DNA of 11,542 bases from Oscillospiraceae bacterium. GTDB lineage: Bacteria > Bacillota_A > Clostridia > Saccharofermentanales > Saccharofermentanaceae. A model generated the notes under the pieces. The model did not search any database. It had not been told where the DNA came from and saw nothing but the letters and a program-made list of their open reading frames with translations. Positions 1 through 6,122 of this stretch are shown in pieces. The translations under genes were made by a program, and so were the position numbers. Location: positions 1 to 11,542 of the forward strand of contig CADCPU010000211.1 of assembly GCA_902803365.1 (NCBI GenBank). Reading direction: 5' to 3'. The number at the start of each line of letters is the position of its first letter. Within the stretch, counting starts at the first letter, position 1.

Positions 1-1122
1 AGGCTCCATGTCGGAGTTGATGTAGTTGGAGAAGTAAGGTGTACCGTACTTAGCTGTCATCTCGAAAAGGAGCTTGTTGTTCTCTGACTCGCTCCAATCG
101 AAATCTCTGGTGATAGAATAGGTGGGTATAGGATACTGGAATCCGCGTCCGTTTGCATCGCCCTCGATCATGATCTCGATGAAGGCCTTGTTGACCATAT
201 CCATTTCCTTCTGGCAATCCTTGTACTTGAAGTCCATCTCCTTGCCGCCGACGATACAGTTGAGCTCTGCGAGGTCGTTAGGTACTGTCCAGTCGAGAGT
301 GATGTTGGAGAATGGAGCCTGAGTACCCCAACGGCTAGGTGTGTTTACGCCGTAGATGAAGGACTCGACTGCCTTCTTTACCTGCTCATATGAGAGATTG
401 TCAGCCTTTACGAAGGCTGCAAGATATGTATCGAAAGATGAGAATGCCTGAGCGCCTGCCCACTCGTTCTGCATGATACCGAGGAAGTTTACCATCTGGT
501 TGCAGAGAGTAGCGAGGTGTGACGGAGGAGAAGATGTGATCTTACCTGTGATTCCGCCGAGACCCTGTGAGATGAGCTGCTTCAAAGACCATCCTGCGCA
601 GTAACCTGTGAGCATGGAAAGGTCATGGAGATGGATATCAGCATTTCTGTGTGCGTTAGCGATCTCCTCGTCATAGATCTCGGAGAGCCAATAGTTAGCT
701 GTGATCGCACCGGAGTTGCTGAGGATCAAACCGCCAACGGAATATGTGACCGTGGAGTTCTCCTTAACACGCCAGTCATCGATCTTAACGTAGCTGTCTA
801 CGAGTTCCTTATAGTTTAAAGCCGCGGACTTCATCGCACGAATCTTCTCACGATTCTTTCTGTAGAGGATGTAAGCCTTAGCTACTTCCTCATAACCTGT
901 CTTCTGGAGAACAGACTCAACGCTGTCCTGGATCTCCTCGACGGTGATCTTACCGTCCTTTATCTTTGAAGAATAATCTGCCGTTACCTTTAATGCCAAA
1001 AGATCGATAACGTCGTCATTGTATTCAACGTTACATGCGCCGAAAGCCTTCTTGATGGCGTCGGAGATCTTGGACAGATTAAAATCTACTACTTTGTCGT
1101 CTCTTTTAACTACCTGATACAT
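1..1122 (-). CDS. nrdD: Anaerobic (class III) ribonucleoside-triphosphate reductase NrdD, N-terminal part
   Basis: This gene makes dNTPs from NTPs without oxygen, using a glycyl radical installed by NrdG. The 374 visible codons run open to the window edge. Residues 1-95 are an ATP-cone allosteric domain (begins MYQVVKRDDKVVDFNLSKIS), which senses ATP/dATP. It is followed by the NrdD barrel, with family blocks such as DIHLHDLSMLTGYCAGWSL near 162-180 and YGVNTPSRWGTQAPFSNIT near 257-275. The C-terminal zinc site and glycyl-radical loop lie outside the window, so about half of a usual 700-residue protein is seen. The ATG at 1120-1122 follows a GGAGGG site at 1128-1133. It is 22 bp downstream of nrdG on the same strand, so the two are co-transcribed. 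Identification is firm; completeness of the C-terminus cannot be judged. Confidence 0.96.
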   Translation of the reverse strand, partial: MYQVVKRDDKVVDFNLSKISDAIKKAFGACNVEYNDDVIDLLALKVTADYSSKIKDGKITVEEIQDSVESVLQKTGYEEVAKAYILYRKNREKIRAMKSAALNYKELVDSYVKIDDWRVKENSTVTYSVGGLILSNSGAITANYWLSEIYDEEIANAHRNADIHLHDLSMLTGYCAGWSLKQLISQGLGGITGKITSSPPSHLATLCNQMVNFLGIMQNEWAGAQAFSSFDTYLAAFVKADNLSYEQVKKAVESFIYGVNTPSRWGTQAPFSNITLDWTVPNDLAELNCIVGGKEMDFKYKDCQKEMDMVNKAFIEIMIEGDANGRGFQYPIPTYSITRDFDWSESENNKLLFEMTAKYGTPYFSNYINSDMEP

Positions 1123-1144
1123 ACAAACCCTCCACTGTTTTTTG

Positions 1145-1855
1145 TCAGAGTATCTCTCCGCCTCTGAGCTGTGCGTTAGGCACTTTTTTTCTGACTTGTG
1201 CCAAAAGTCTCATCATTTTTTCTTCGCTTGCGGCGTGATATACGCCTTCTTCGATCAACTCGCCCGAATCCTCAAACCTCTGAAGGAAGTATCTCGGAGC
1301 TCCCTCTATAAGATCTCCTATACCCTCAAAGACCGCCTCGTCGTGGAATTCGTCGATCACCGTGGTCCTGAATTCAAAAGGTATCTTGCCTTCCATTAGG
1401 ATCGAGATACTCTCCCTGAGCTTCTCCGTCGGCGGGTTCTTAAGTCCGCATACGGGACCGTAACTTTCGATGGTGCTCTTGATATCCATTGCCGCATAAT
1501 CGATAAGTCCTTCGTCGATCAGTTCCCTGAGCCTTTCCGGGAATGAACCGTTGGTATCGAGCTTTACCAGAAACCCGAGGTCTCTTATCTTCTTTATAAA
1601 TTCCTTTATATCCGGGTGAAGGAGCGGTTCGCCGCCTGTGATCGCAACGCCGTCCAAAAGACCCTTACGCTTATTAAGGAATTTAAAGAATTCTTCCTCT
1701 TCCATCTCTCCTTCTTCGTGTTCCCTGCCCGGGATAACGAGCGAAGAGTTGTGACAGAAGGGACATCGCATGTTGCAGCCTAACGTGAATACGGTACATG
1801 CAACGTGCTCGGGAAAATCCAACAAAGTCAGTTTTTGCAGACCACCGAGCCTCAT
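1145..1855 (-). CDS. nrdG: Anaerobic ribonucleotide reductase activating protein, NrdG2-type radical SAM enzyme
   Basis: A 236-residue radical SAM activase that generates the glycyl radical on NrdD. The iron-sulfur cluster motif CX3CX2C is at C27, C31 and C34 (GCNMRCPFCHN), and the SAM-binding GGEP is at 74-77. The N-terminus (GGLQKLTLLDFPEHVACTVF) is typical of the longer NrdG2 group rather than the ~155-residue enterobacterial NrdG. The ATG at 1853-1855 is preceded by AGGAGGGG at 1864-1871 with an 8-nt spacer, so the start is secure. It is the first gene of the unit and is followed after 22 bp by nrdD, the reverse of the enterobacterial nrdD-nrdG order. Transcription should start from the promoter at 1896-1924, under NrdR control. 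Other pyruvate-formate-lyase-type activases share the fold, but the adjacent NrdD settles the assignment. Confidence 0.93.
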   Translation of the reverse strand: MRLGGLQKLTLLDFPEHVACTVFTLGCNMRCPFCHNSSLVIPGREHEEGEMEEEEFFKFLNKRKGLLDGVAITGGEPLLHPDIKEFIKKIRDLGFLVKLDTNGSFPERLRELIDEGLIDYAAMDIKSTIESYGPVCGLKNPPTEKLRESISILMEGKIPFEFRTTVIDEFHDEAVFEGIGDLIEGAPRYFLQRFEDSGELIEEGVYHAASEEKMMRLLAQVRKKVPNAQLRGGEIL

Positions 1856-1895
1856 ACGGCTTTCCCCTCCTCAAGTTTCATCTTTAAGCCTAATC

Positions 1896-1924
1896 ATTGT
1901 AACTATATCTAGTGGTTAAGTCAA
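1896..1924 (-). promoter_or_regulatory. Sigma-A-type promoter of nrdG-nrdD
   Basis: Reading the minus strand, a -35 TTGACT (1919-1924) and a -10 TACAAT (1896-1901) are separated by exactly 17 bp. This predicts a start near 1889 and a short leader of about 34 nt before the nrdG ATG. NrdR box 1 fills the spacer and overlaps the -10, so a bound repressor would block polymerase directly. Confidence 0.75.
1901..1916. promoter_or_regulatory. NrdR box 1
   Basis: The sequence AACTATATCTAGTGGT closely fits the known NrdR operator (consensus around ACACTATATATAGTGT). It lies between the -35 and -10 of the nrdG promoter. NrdR is an ATP-cone repressor of ribonucleotide reductase genes across most bacteria; its gene is not in this window. 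Confidence 0.85.
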
Positions 1925-1932
1925 GTCACAAA

Positions 1933-1948
1933 CCCTACATTTAGTGGT
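1933..1948. promoter_or_regulatory. NrdR box 2
   Basis: CCCTACATTTAGTGGT is a more diverged copy of box 1 in the same orientation. It is exactly 32 bp away start to start, about three helical turns. Paired boxes on the same DNA face at this spacing are characteristic of NrdR targets. It lies just upstream of the -35 element. Confidence 0.75.
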
Positions 1949-1973
1949 CAGGGCGTTTTTGGCGTTTTCGAAT

Positions 1974-2065
1974 GTTTCGCGCTGTTTCGCGCTAAAAAAA
2001 CGTTTTTTCGCGAATAAGAGGCTCGATTTTTGATGACCTCGAGAGTTTTCGCGCTGTTTCGCGCT
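1974..2065. repeat. Duplicated GTTTCGCGCT tandem repeat flanking an A/T palindrome
   Basis: The 10-mer GTTTCGCGCT occurs twice in tandem at 1974-1993. A 19-nt copy of the same tandem (TTTCGCGCTGTTTCGCGCT) recurs at 2047-2065. Between them lies AAAAAACGTTTTTT (1995-2008), a perfect 14-bp palindrome. It is nested inside TTCGCG (1986-1991) and CGCGAA (2009-2014), which can pair as an outer stem. The block is non-coding and sits between the two pairs of NrdR boxes. Its function is unknown; protein-binding sites or a bendable spacer are possible. Confidence 0.7.
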
Positions 2066-2081
2066 GAGCCTTCCGACGAAT

Positions 2082-2095
2082 TTGTAATATTACAA
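2082..2095. promoter_or_regulatory. Perfect 14-bp palindrome, candidate operator
   Basis: TTGTAATATTACAA is a perfect inverted repeat, with a further half-site-like TGTTACA at 2099-2105. It lies about 190 bp upstream of the predicted nrdG start and next to NrdR box 3. It does not match Rex or FNR consensus well, and no binding protein can be named. Confidence 0.4.
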
Positions 2096-2106
2096 GAATG
2101 TTACAA

Positions 2107-2122
2107 AACACTAGATATAGTA
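2107..2122. promoter_or_regulatory. NrdR box 3
   Basis: AACACTAGATATAGTA is the reverse-orientation form of box 1, sharing the whole CACTAGATATAG core. It lies about 176 bp (centre to centre) upstream of box 2 and 22 bp from box 4. It is far from any recognisable promoter, which suggests looping or co-operative binding rather than direct occlusion. Confidence 0.75.
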
Positions 2123-2151
2123 AAAGGCACCACTATATCTAGTGGTGCCTT
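2120..2151 (-). terminator. Rho-independent terminator of the DUF1846 gene
   Basis: The arms 2124-2135 and 2140-2151 form a perfect 12-bp stem with a 4-nt loop. On the minus strand it is followed by TTTT and then ACTA. It begins 29 nt beyond the stop of the DUF1846 gene. The uridine run is short, so termination may be partial and allow some read-through toward nrdG. Confidence 0.65.
2131..2146. promoter_or_regulatory. NrdR box 4, embedded in a terminator hairpin
   Basis: CACTATATCTAGTGGT is the best NrdR match in the window, with a near-palindromic 14-nt core. It occupies most of the stem and loop of the hairpin at 2124-2151, so the same bases serve as a putative DNA operator and as the RNA terminator of the DUF1846 gene. 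Confidence 0.8.
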
Positions 2152-2180
2152 CATAAAAGTGTGTGTTATCAAATCGTCTA

Positions 2181-3668
2181 TCAGGAGTGATAGAGCTTAG
2201 ATGTCTGGTACTTAGGCTCGCAAGTAAGATTAACGCCGAGCTTTTTAAAAACATTAATATCTACGGAGCTCAGGAGCACGGAAGAATGTACTTCGCAGTG
2301 ACGGAGCTTGCCGAGCTGCTTCATCGCCTTCTGAGCATTCTCGTCAGTAACTGCGGAGATACAGAGAGCGATCAGGATCTCATCGATATGAAGGTGCGGA
2401 TTGTGACCGCCCAGAGAACCTGTCTTAAGATCCATTACAGGAACGATGACGTCCTGAGAGATGAGGCGGATCTCCTTAGGGATACCTGCCAAAGCCTTAA
2501 GAGCATTAAGGAGCATAGCGGAGGAAGCACCGAGGAGGGATGTTGTCTTACCTGTGATGATACGTCCGTCAGGAAGCTCGATGGCTGCTGCAGGCTCGTT
2601 GTTCGTCTCTTCGGAACGACGGCGTGCTGCTTCGATAACAGGTCTGCAGGACTCGTCGATGCCTGCCTGCTCCATGAGAAGCTCGATCTTCATCATCTCG
2701 CTCTCATCAGCCTCGCCCTTTACCTTCTTGCAAGCTGCCTCGTAGTAACGGCGAACGATCTCGTTTCTTGAAGCTTCCCATACTGCTTCCTTATCGAAAA
2801 TGCAGTTACCTGCCATGTTAACACCCATGTCCGTAGGTGACTTGTAAGGGCATGTGCCGAGCATCTGCTCAAGGCATGCACGAACTACCGGGAAGATCTC
2901 GACGTCACGGTTATAGTTGACCGTTGTCTCGCCGTAAGCCTCAAGATGGAACGGGTCGATCATGTTGACGTCCTTAAGGTCTGCAGTAGCAGCCTCATAT
3001 GCAAGGTTAACCGGATCCTTGAGAGCAAGGTTCCAGATAGGGAATGTCTCGAACTTGGCATAGCCGGCCTTAACGCCGCGCTTATGCTCGTGATAGAGCT
3101 GTGAAAGGCATGTAGCCATCTTTCCTGAGCCCGGACCCGGAGCCGTAACGACTACGAGCTTTCTTGTTGTCTCGATATACTGGTTCTTGCCGTAGCCTTC
3201 ATCGGATACGACGAGCTTCATATTGGAAGGATAACCCGGGATCGGGTAATGACGATATACGGGAACGTTCAGAGCATTGAGCTTCTTCTCGAATGCGAGC
3301 GCAGCAGGCTGCTCGGCAAATCTTGTAAGAACAACGCTTCCGACATAAAGGCCGAAACTCCTGAACGCATCGATGAGTCTCAAAACGTCCAGATCGTATG
3401 TGATACCGATATCTCCTCTGATCTTATTCTTTTCAATGTCAGCCGCATTGATCGCGATTACGACCTCGGCCTCGTCCTTAAGACGTGAGAGCATCCTGAT
3501 CTTGGAATCCGGAGCAAAACCCGGAAGAACGCGGGAAGCGTGGAAATCATCGAAAAGCTTGCCGCCGAATTCGAGATAGAGCTTGCCTCCGAACTTGTTG
3601 ATCCTTTCAAGAATATGAGAAGACTGCATCTCAAGATACTTGTCGTTATCAAAGCCTTCCTTGTACAT
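2181..3668 (-). CDS. DUF1846 (UPF0371) family protein
   Basis: A 495-residue soluble protein of the DUF1846/UPF0371 family, widespread in Firmicutes and Actinobacteria and without an established function. Family features include the N-terminal FDNDKYLEMQSSHILERI, EFGGKLFDDFHASRVLPGF near 33-51, VYRHYPIPGYPSNMKLVVS near 137-155 and the glycine-rich APGPGSGKMATCLSQ near 176-190. This last resembles a nucleotide-binding loop, followed by YHEHKRGVKAGYAKFETFPIWNL. Length is normal and no signal peptide or membrane segment is visible. The ATG at 3666-3668 follows AAGGTAGG (3677-3684). It is a single-gene unit, between the terminator of the upstream GGDEF gene and its own terminator at 2120-2151. 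I could not find a convincing promoter in the 55 bp upstream. The position before NrdR-regulated nrdG is not evidence of a shared role. Confidence 0.9.
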   Translation of the reverse strand: MYKEGFDNDKYLEMQSSHILERINKFGGKLYLEFGGKLFDDFHASRVLPGFAPDSKIRMLSRLKDEAEVVIAINAADIEKNKIRGDIGITYDLDVLRLIDAFRSFGLYVGSVVLTRFAEQPAALAFEKKLNALNVPVYRHYPIPGYPSNMKLVVSDEGYGKNQYIETTRKLVVVTAPGPGSGKMATCLSQLYHEHKRGVKAGYAKFETFPIWNLALKDPVNLAYEAATADLKDVNMIDPFHLEAYGETTVNYNRDVEIFPVVRACLEQMLGTCPYKSPTDMGVNMAGNCIFDKEAVWEASRNEIVRRYYEAACKKVKGEADESEMMKIELLMEQAGIDESCRPVIEAARRRSEETNNEPAAAIELPDGRIITGKTTSLLGASSAMLLNALKALAGIPKEIRLISQDVIVPVMDLKTGSLGGHNPHLHIDEILIALCISAVTDENAQKAMKQLGKLRHCEVHSSVLLSSVDINVFKKLGVNLTCEPKYQTSKLYHS

Positions 3669-3723
3669 AAATTTTACCTACCTTCAAACAAAAAAATATC
3701 GTTCACCTTAACGAAAAAAACAC

Positions 3724-3755
3724 AAAAAAATGCGAATGGCAACAAATCCATTCGC
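3724..3755 (-). terminator. Rho-independent terminator after the diguanylate cyclase gene
   Basis: The arms 3732-3739 (GCGAATGG) and 3748-3755 (CCATTCGC) pair perfectly around an 8-nt loop. On the minus strand they are followed by seven T (3724-3730). It lies about 68 nt beyond the GGDEF stop codon and closes the sseB-like/GGDEF unit. Confidence 0.85.
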
Positions 3756-3822
3756 CTATTTATTCTATCTTTTTCTTAAGCGAAAAACAAGTGAACAAGC
3801 ACTAACAAATTGTTCTGTTTTC

Positions 3823-4890
3823 TCACCTTTTCGCGCGCGCCCCGAGATAGCATATGCGGGCCAGGTTCCTGCCCCTGTTCTTGGCATCATAAAGGCATCT
3901 GTCAGCCTGTTTGAACATCTCCACGGCATTGACGTTACCGTCGGAAAAAGCGGCCCCGACGCTCACCGTCATGCGGATCTGAGTATCGGCGGAATCGAAG
4001 ACATGATTTTCAAATTCGCGGCAGAGACGGTAGATGTGCTTCTCGGTGACATTGCCGTCGACAGACAATAACGCGAATTCCTCACCGCCCCATCTGGCGA
4101 TCGGAGCCTTAAGATCCTTGGACAGAAGCTCGGCAGCCTCCTTGAGGATCGCATCGCCCTTGAGGTGACCGTATGTATCGTTGATCTTCTTAAAGTGATC
4201 GAGGTCGACCAGGATCAGCGCCATCGATGTAACCTCGGGATCCCTGAAGGCCTTATCGACGAGATCGTTAAAGCCGTGCCTGTTGAGAAGTCCCGTGAGG
4301 TCATCATGAAGATAGAGATACTCATACTTGTCTGTAGTCCTCTCGAGTGCCGTGAAGATCGTGCTCCTTATCGTCTCAAGAAGGAATGAGATACCGAAGA
4401 ATACGATATAAACGACCGGGAACCTTATCTTGAATGCCGCGGTATATTCATAGAGCAAAAGGTGCTGGGCAGGCGTCCAGAAGAATAAGATCATTATAAA
4501 GAGCATGACAAGGCATATCACGGTCGCATTGCGCCGCTTGAATACGAACATGCCGCTCGAAGGCAACAGGAGTATCCAGATGATACCGAAGCCCTCGGGC
4601 AGTCCGAGAAAAAGAAGAGCGCAAAAAAGCAGCGTGATCTCGGTCGCAAATAAGATGACCGAGACCTTGGCTGCTTTTCTGTTAAATCTGCAAAGCATGT
4701 AATCAAGAGCGCACAGCAGCGCAAAAAACAGCGCTACCAGAGACAACATCACATATCCTGTCACCCAGTTGATGATGGTGAGAACGGAACAGATGATGAT
4801 CATCATTATGTAGACCCATCCGTAGCGAAGAGTCTCGCGTTCTTCGCTCATCAGGACCTCGGCGATGAAGCTCTTGATCTTCTTATTCAT
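3823..4890 (-). CDS. Membrane-anchored diguanylate cyclase (GGDEF domain)
   Basis: A 355-residue enzyme expected to make c-di-GMP from two GTP at the cytoplasmic face. Residues about 22-172 hold five or six hydrophobic helices (for example 24-41, 45-66, 76-97, 101-112, 121-139 and 157-172), forming a membrane sensor without a recognised ligand domain. The GGDEF domain spans about 190-350: DDLTGLLNR at 196-204, DLDHFKKIND at 229-238 and the active-site GGEEF at 268-272, so it should be catalytically active. The RxxD inhibitory site normally found just before the active motif is absent, suggesting no product feedback at that site. The ATG at 4888-4890 follows GGAGGG (4896-4901). The gene is only 17 bp after the SseB-like gene and probably co-transcribed. 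What signal it senses cannot be read. Confidence 0.92.
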   Translation of the reverse strand: MNKKIKSFIAEVLMSEERETLRYGWVYIMMIIICSVLTIINWVTGYVMLSLVALFFALLCALDYMLCRFNRKAAKVSVILFATEITLLFCALLFLGLPEGFGIIWILLLPSSGMFVFKRRNATVICLVMLFIMILFFWTPAQHLLLYEYTAAFKIRFPVVYIVFFGISFLLETIRSTIFTALERTTDKYEYLYLHDDLTGLLNRHGFNDLVDKAFRDPEVTSMALILVDLDHFKKINDTYGHLKGDAILKEAAELLSKDLKAPIARWGGEEFALLSVDGNVTEKHIYRLCREFENHVFDSADTQIRMTVSVGAAFSDGNVNAVEMFKQADRCLYDAKNRGRNLARICYLGARAKR

Positions 4891-4907
4891 TTAATCCCTC
4901 CGCGAGA

Positions 4908-5981
4908 TCAGGATTTGTAGATTGGCTCGTATCCGCTGCAAAGCTTGATGAAAGCAGGTGCCTTCATTGCAAATTCGACTTTCATCTGACGGCCTACTGC
5001 AGGAACGACTGCACGGTAAGCCTCATCGAAGATCTCACGTCTCTCGTCCTCTGTAACCGCGAAGTCGAGATCGAAGATAACGAGGAGATTTGCACCGTTG
5101 GCATCGCGCTTGGCGAACAAGTAGATCTCCTTGACTTCCTTCTTCTTGCCACCGAGACCGACAAGAGCTTCCTTCGTAAGACGGATCTGCTCGTTCTCCT
5201 GAGGAACGCCGATCTGGATAGGAGTATTCTTCTCGACCTTCTCCTGCTTAACATTCTTCTCAGCCTTGTAACCGGAAGAATTCTTGATATCATTGATGAC
5301 CTCTGTCGGGATCGGTACCGGATTATCAAAAGGATTTACAACGAGACCTTCGCAGTCCTTTGTTCCGATCTCCGTAGCATTGTCGAAGTTCATTACGATG
5401 CACTTCGGCGGATGCTTATCATCGAATACGTTTGTCCACTTGGAAAGAGCTGTCCAGTCCGTAAATACAGGAAGGATCTTGTGCTCGTCCTTGATCGTGA
5501 GCATAGGGAAACCGACCTTTGTTCCCTTCTTGACCTGGCCCTCTTCCTTGCCGAGATCCTCGGAATATACTGCAACGACAAATCTTGCATGTACGAAGTT
5601 AAAGCAGAGCTCGTTCGTATAATCGCGGTTGCTCCTGAGTTCCTTATAATCTCTTACGAGGCCCAAAAGGAACGGGTTCTCGATCGGGCGGCCCGGTTCA
5701 ACGGCCGTCTGAGGCTCAACGTCGGTCAATACCGCACATGTGAGTTCCTTTGGCAATCCTTTGTTCTCGAAAATGATCTCCATCATGCCGTCATCGGAAT
5801 CCTTGTTCTCAAATGACTCGATCTTTACGACCGGGATGGATGATCTGTTTATATACAGAGCCTTCTGCGGATCAAGCTGTCCGTGTGGCTTACCCTTGAC
5901 GCCGAGTTTGTCACCGTATTCGGCAACCTCCTGCACCACCAGTGTGAATCGCTCGACTGTTGTGGGATTTTGCTCGCTCAT
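4908..5981 (-). CDS. SseB-family protein
   Basis: A 357-residue soluble protein with the SseB fold. The SseB N-terminal domain lies at about 100-232, with VGFPMLTIKDEHKILPVFTDWTALSKW at 156-182 and GLVVNPFDNPVPIP at 212-225. A lysine-rich linker (238-252) leads to the SseB C-terminal-type domain at 254-352, starting IQIGVPQENEQIRLTKEAL. The first 100 residues are an additional segment I do not recognise. SseB is named for enhanced serine sensitivity in E. coli, and its molecular role is unclear; in Firmicutes such domains often occur in proteins of unknown function. The ATG at 5979-5981 follows GGAGGA (5988-5993). It is the first gene of a unit with the GGDEF protein 17 bp downstream, so a role linked to c-di-GMP signalling is possible but unproven. 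Confidence 0.82.
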   Translation of the reverse strand: MSEQNPTTVERFTLVVQEVAEYGDKLGVKGKPHGQLDPQKALYINRSSIPVVKIESFENKDSDDGMMEIIFENKGLPKELTCAVLTDVEPQTAVEPGRPIENPFLLGLVRDYKELRSNRDYTNELCFNFVHARFVVAVYSEDLGKEEGQVKKGTKVGFPMLTIKDEHKILPVFTDWTALSKWTNVFDDKHPPKCIVMNFDNATEIGTKDCEGLVVNPFDNPVPIPTEVINDIKNSSGYKAEKNVKQEKVEKNTPIQIGVPQENEQIRLTKEALVGLGGKKKEVKEIYLFAKRDANGANLLVIFDLDFAVTEDERREIFDEAYRAVVPAVGRQMKVEFAMKAPAFIKLCSGYEPIYKS

Positions 5982-6021
5982 TATAGATCCTCCGTTGTTT
6001 CACTTTTATAGACTATTACAT

Positions 6022-6030
6022 ATTGTATCA
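6022..6030 (-). promoter_or_regulatory. Extended -10 promoter of the SseB-like/GGDEF unit
   Basis: The minus strand reads TGATACAAT, an extended -10 (TGn plus TACAAT), about 40 bp before the ATG. No good -35 is present at 16-18 bp. A 9-bp inverted repeat at 6029-6059 covers the region where the -35 would be. Confidence 0.45.
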
Positions 6031-6059
6031 GAAAAAAGACATCATAGAGATTTTTTCTG
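6029..6059. repeat. 9-bp inverted repeat at the SseB-like gene promoter
   Basis: CAGAAAAAA (6029-6037) and TTTTTTCTG (6051-6059) are perfect inverted copies separated by 13 bp. They lie directly upstream of the candidate -10, a position suited to an operator. It lacks a GC-rich stem, so a terminator is unlikely. Confidence 0.45.
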
Positions 6060-6070
6060 CCCCTGACAGT

Positions 6071-6098
6071 AAAAAGCGACCGCCCGGAGACGATCGCT
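6071..6098 (-). terminator. Rho-independent terminator after glmM
   Basis: On the minus strand AGCGATCG (6091-6098) pairs with CGGTCGCT (6075-6082), eight pairs including one G-U, around an 8-nt loop. It is followed by a T run (6071-6074). It starts 24 nt beyond the glmM stop and separates this operon from the SseB-like gene. Confidence 0.8.
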
Positions 6099-6122
6099 CA
6101 GTTCTTACATAATCAGTGATGA

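Noticed and set aside
2163..2771. 202-codon plus-strand reading frame
   Set aside because: It lies entirely opposite the well-supported DUF1846 gene, has no ribosome site and no recognisable family; it is a shadow frame.
3691..3713. Small TCGTT/AACGA hairpin followed by T's on the minus strand, considered as a second terminator
   Set aside because: The 5-bp AT-rich stem is too weak, and the better terminator at 3724-3755 already serves the upstream gene.
3793..3815. GAACAA/TTGTTC inverted repeat in the 3' region after the diguanylate cyclase
   Set aside because: Only six pairs with an 11-nt spacer and no nearby promoter; likely chance in AT-rich sequence.
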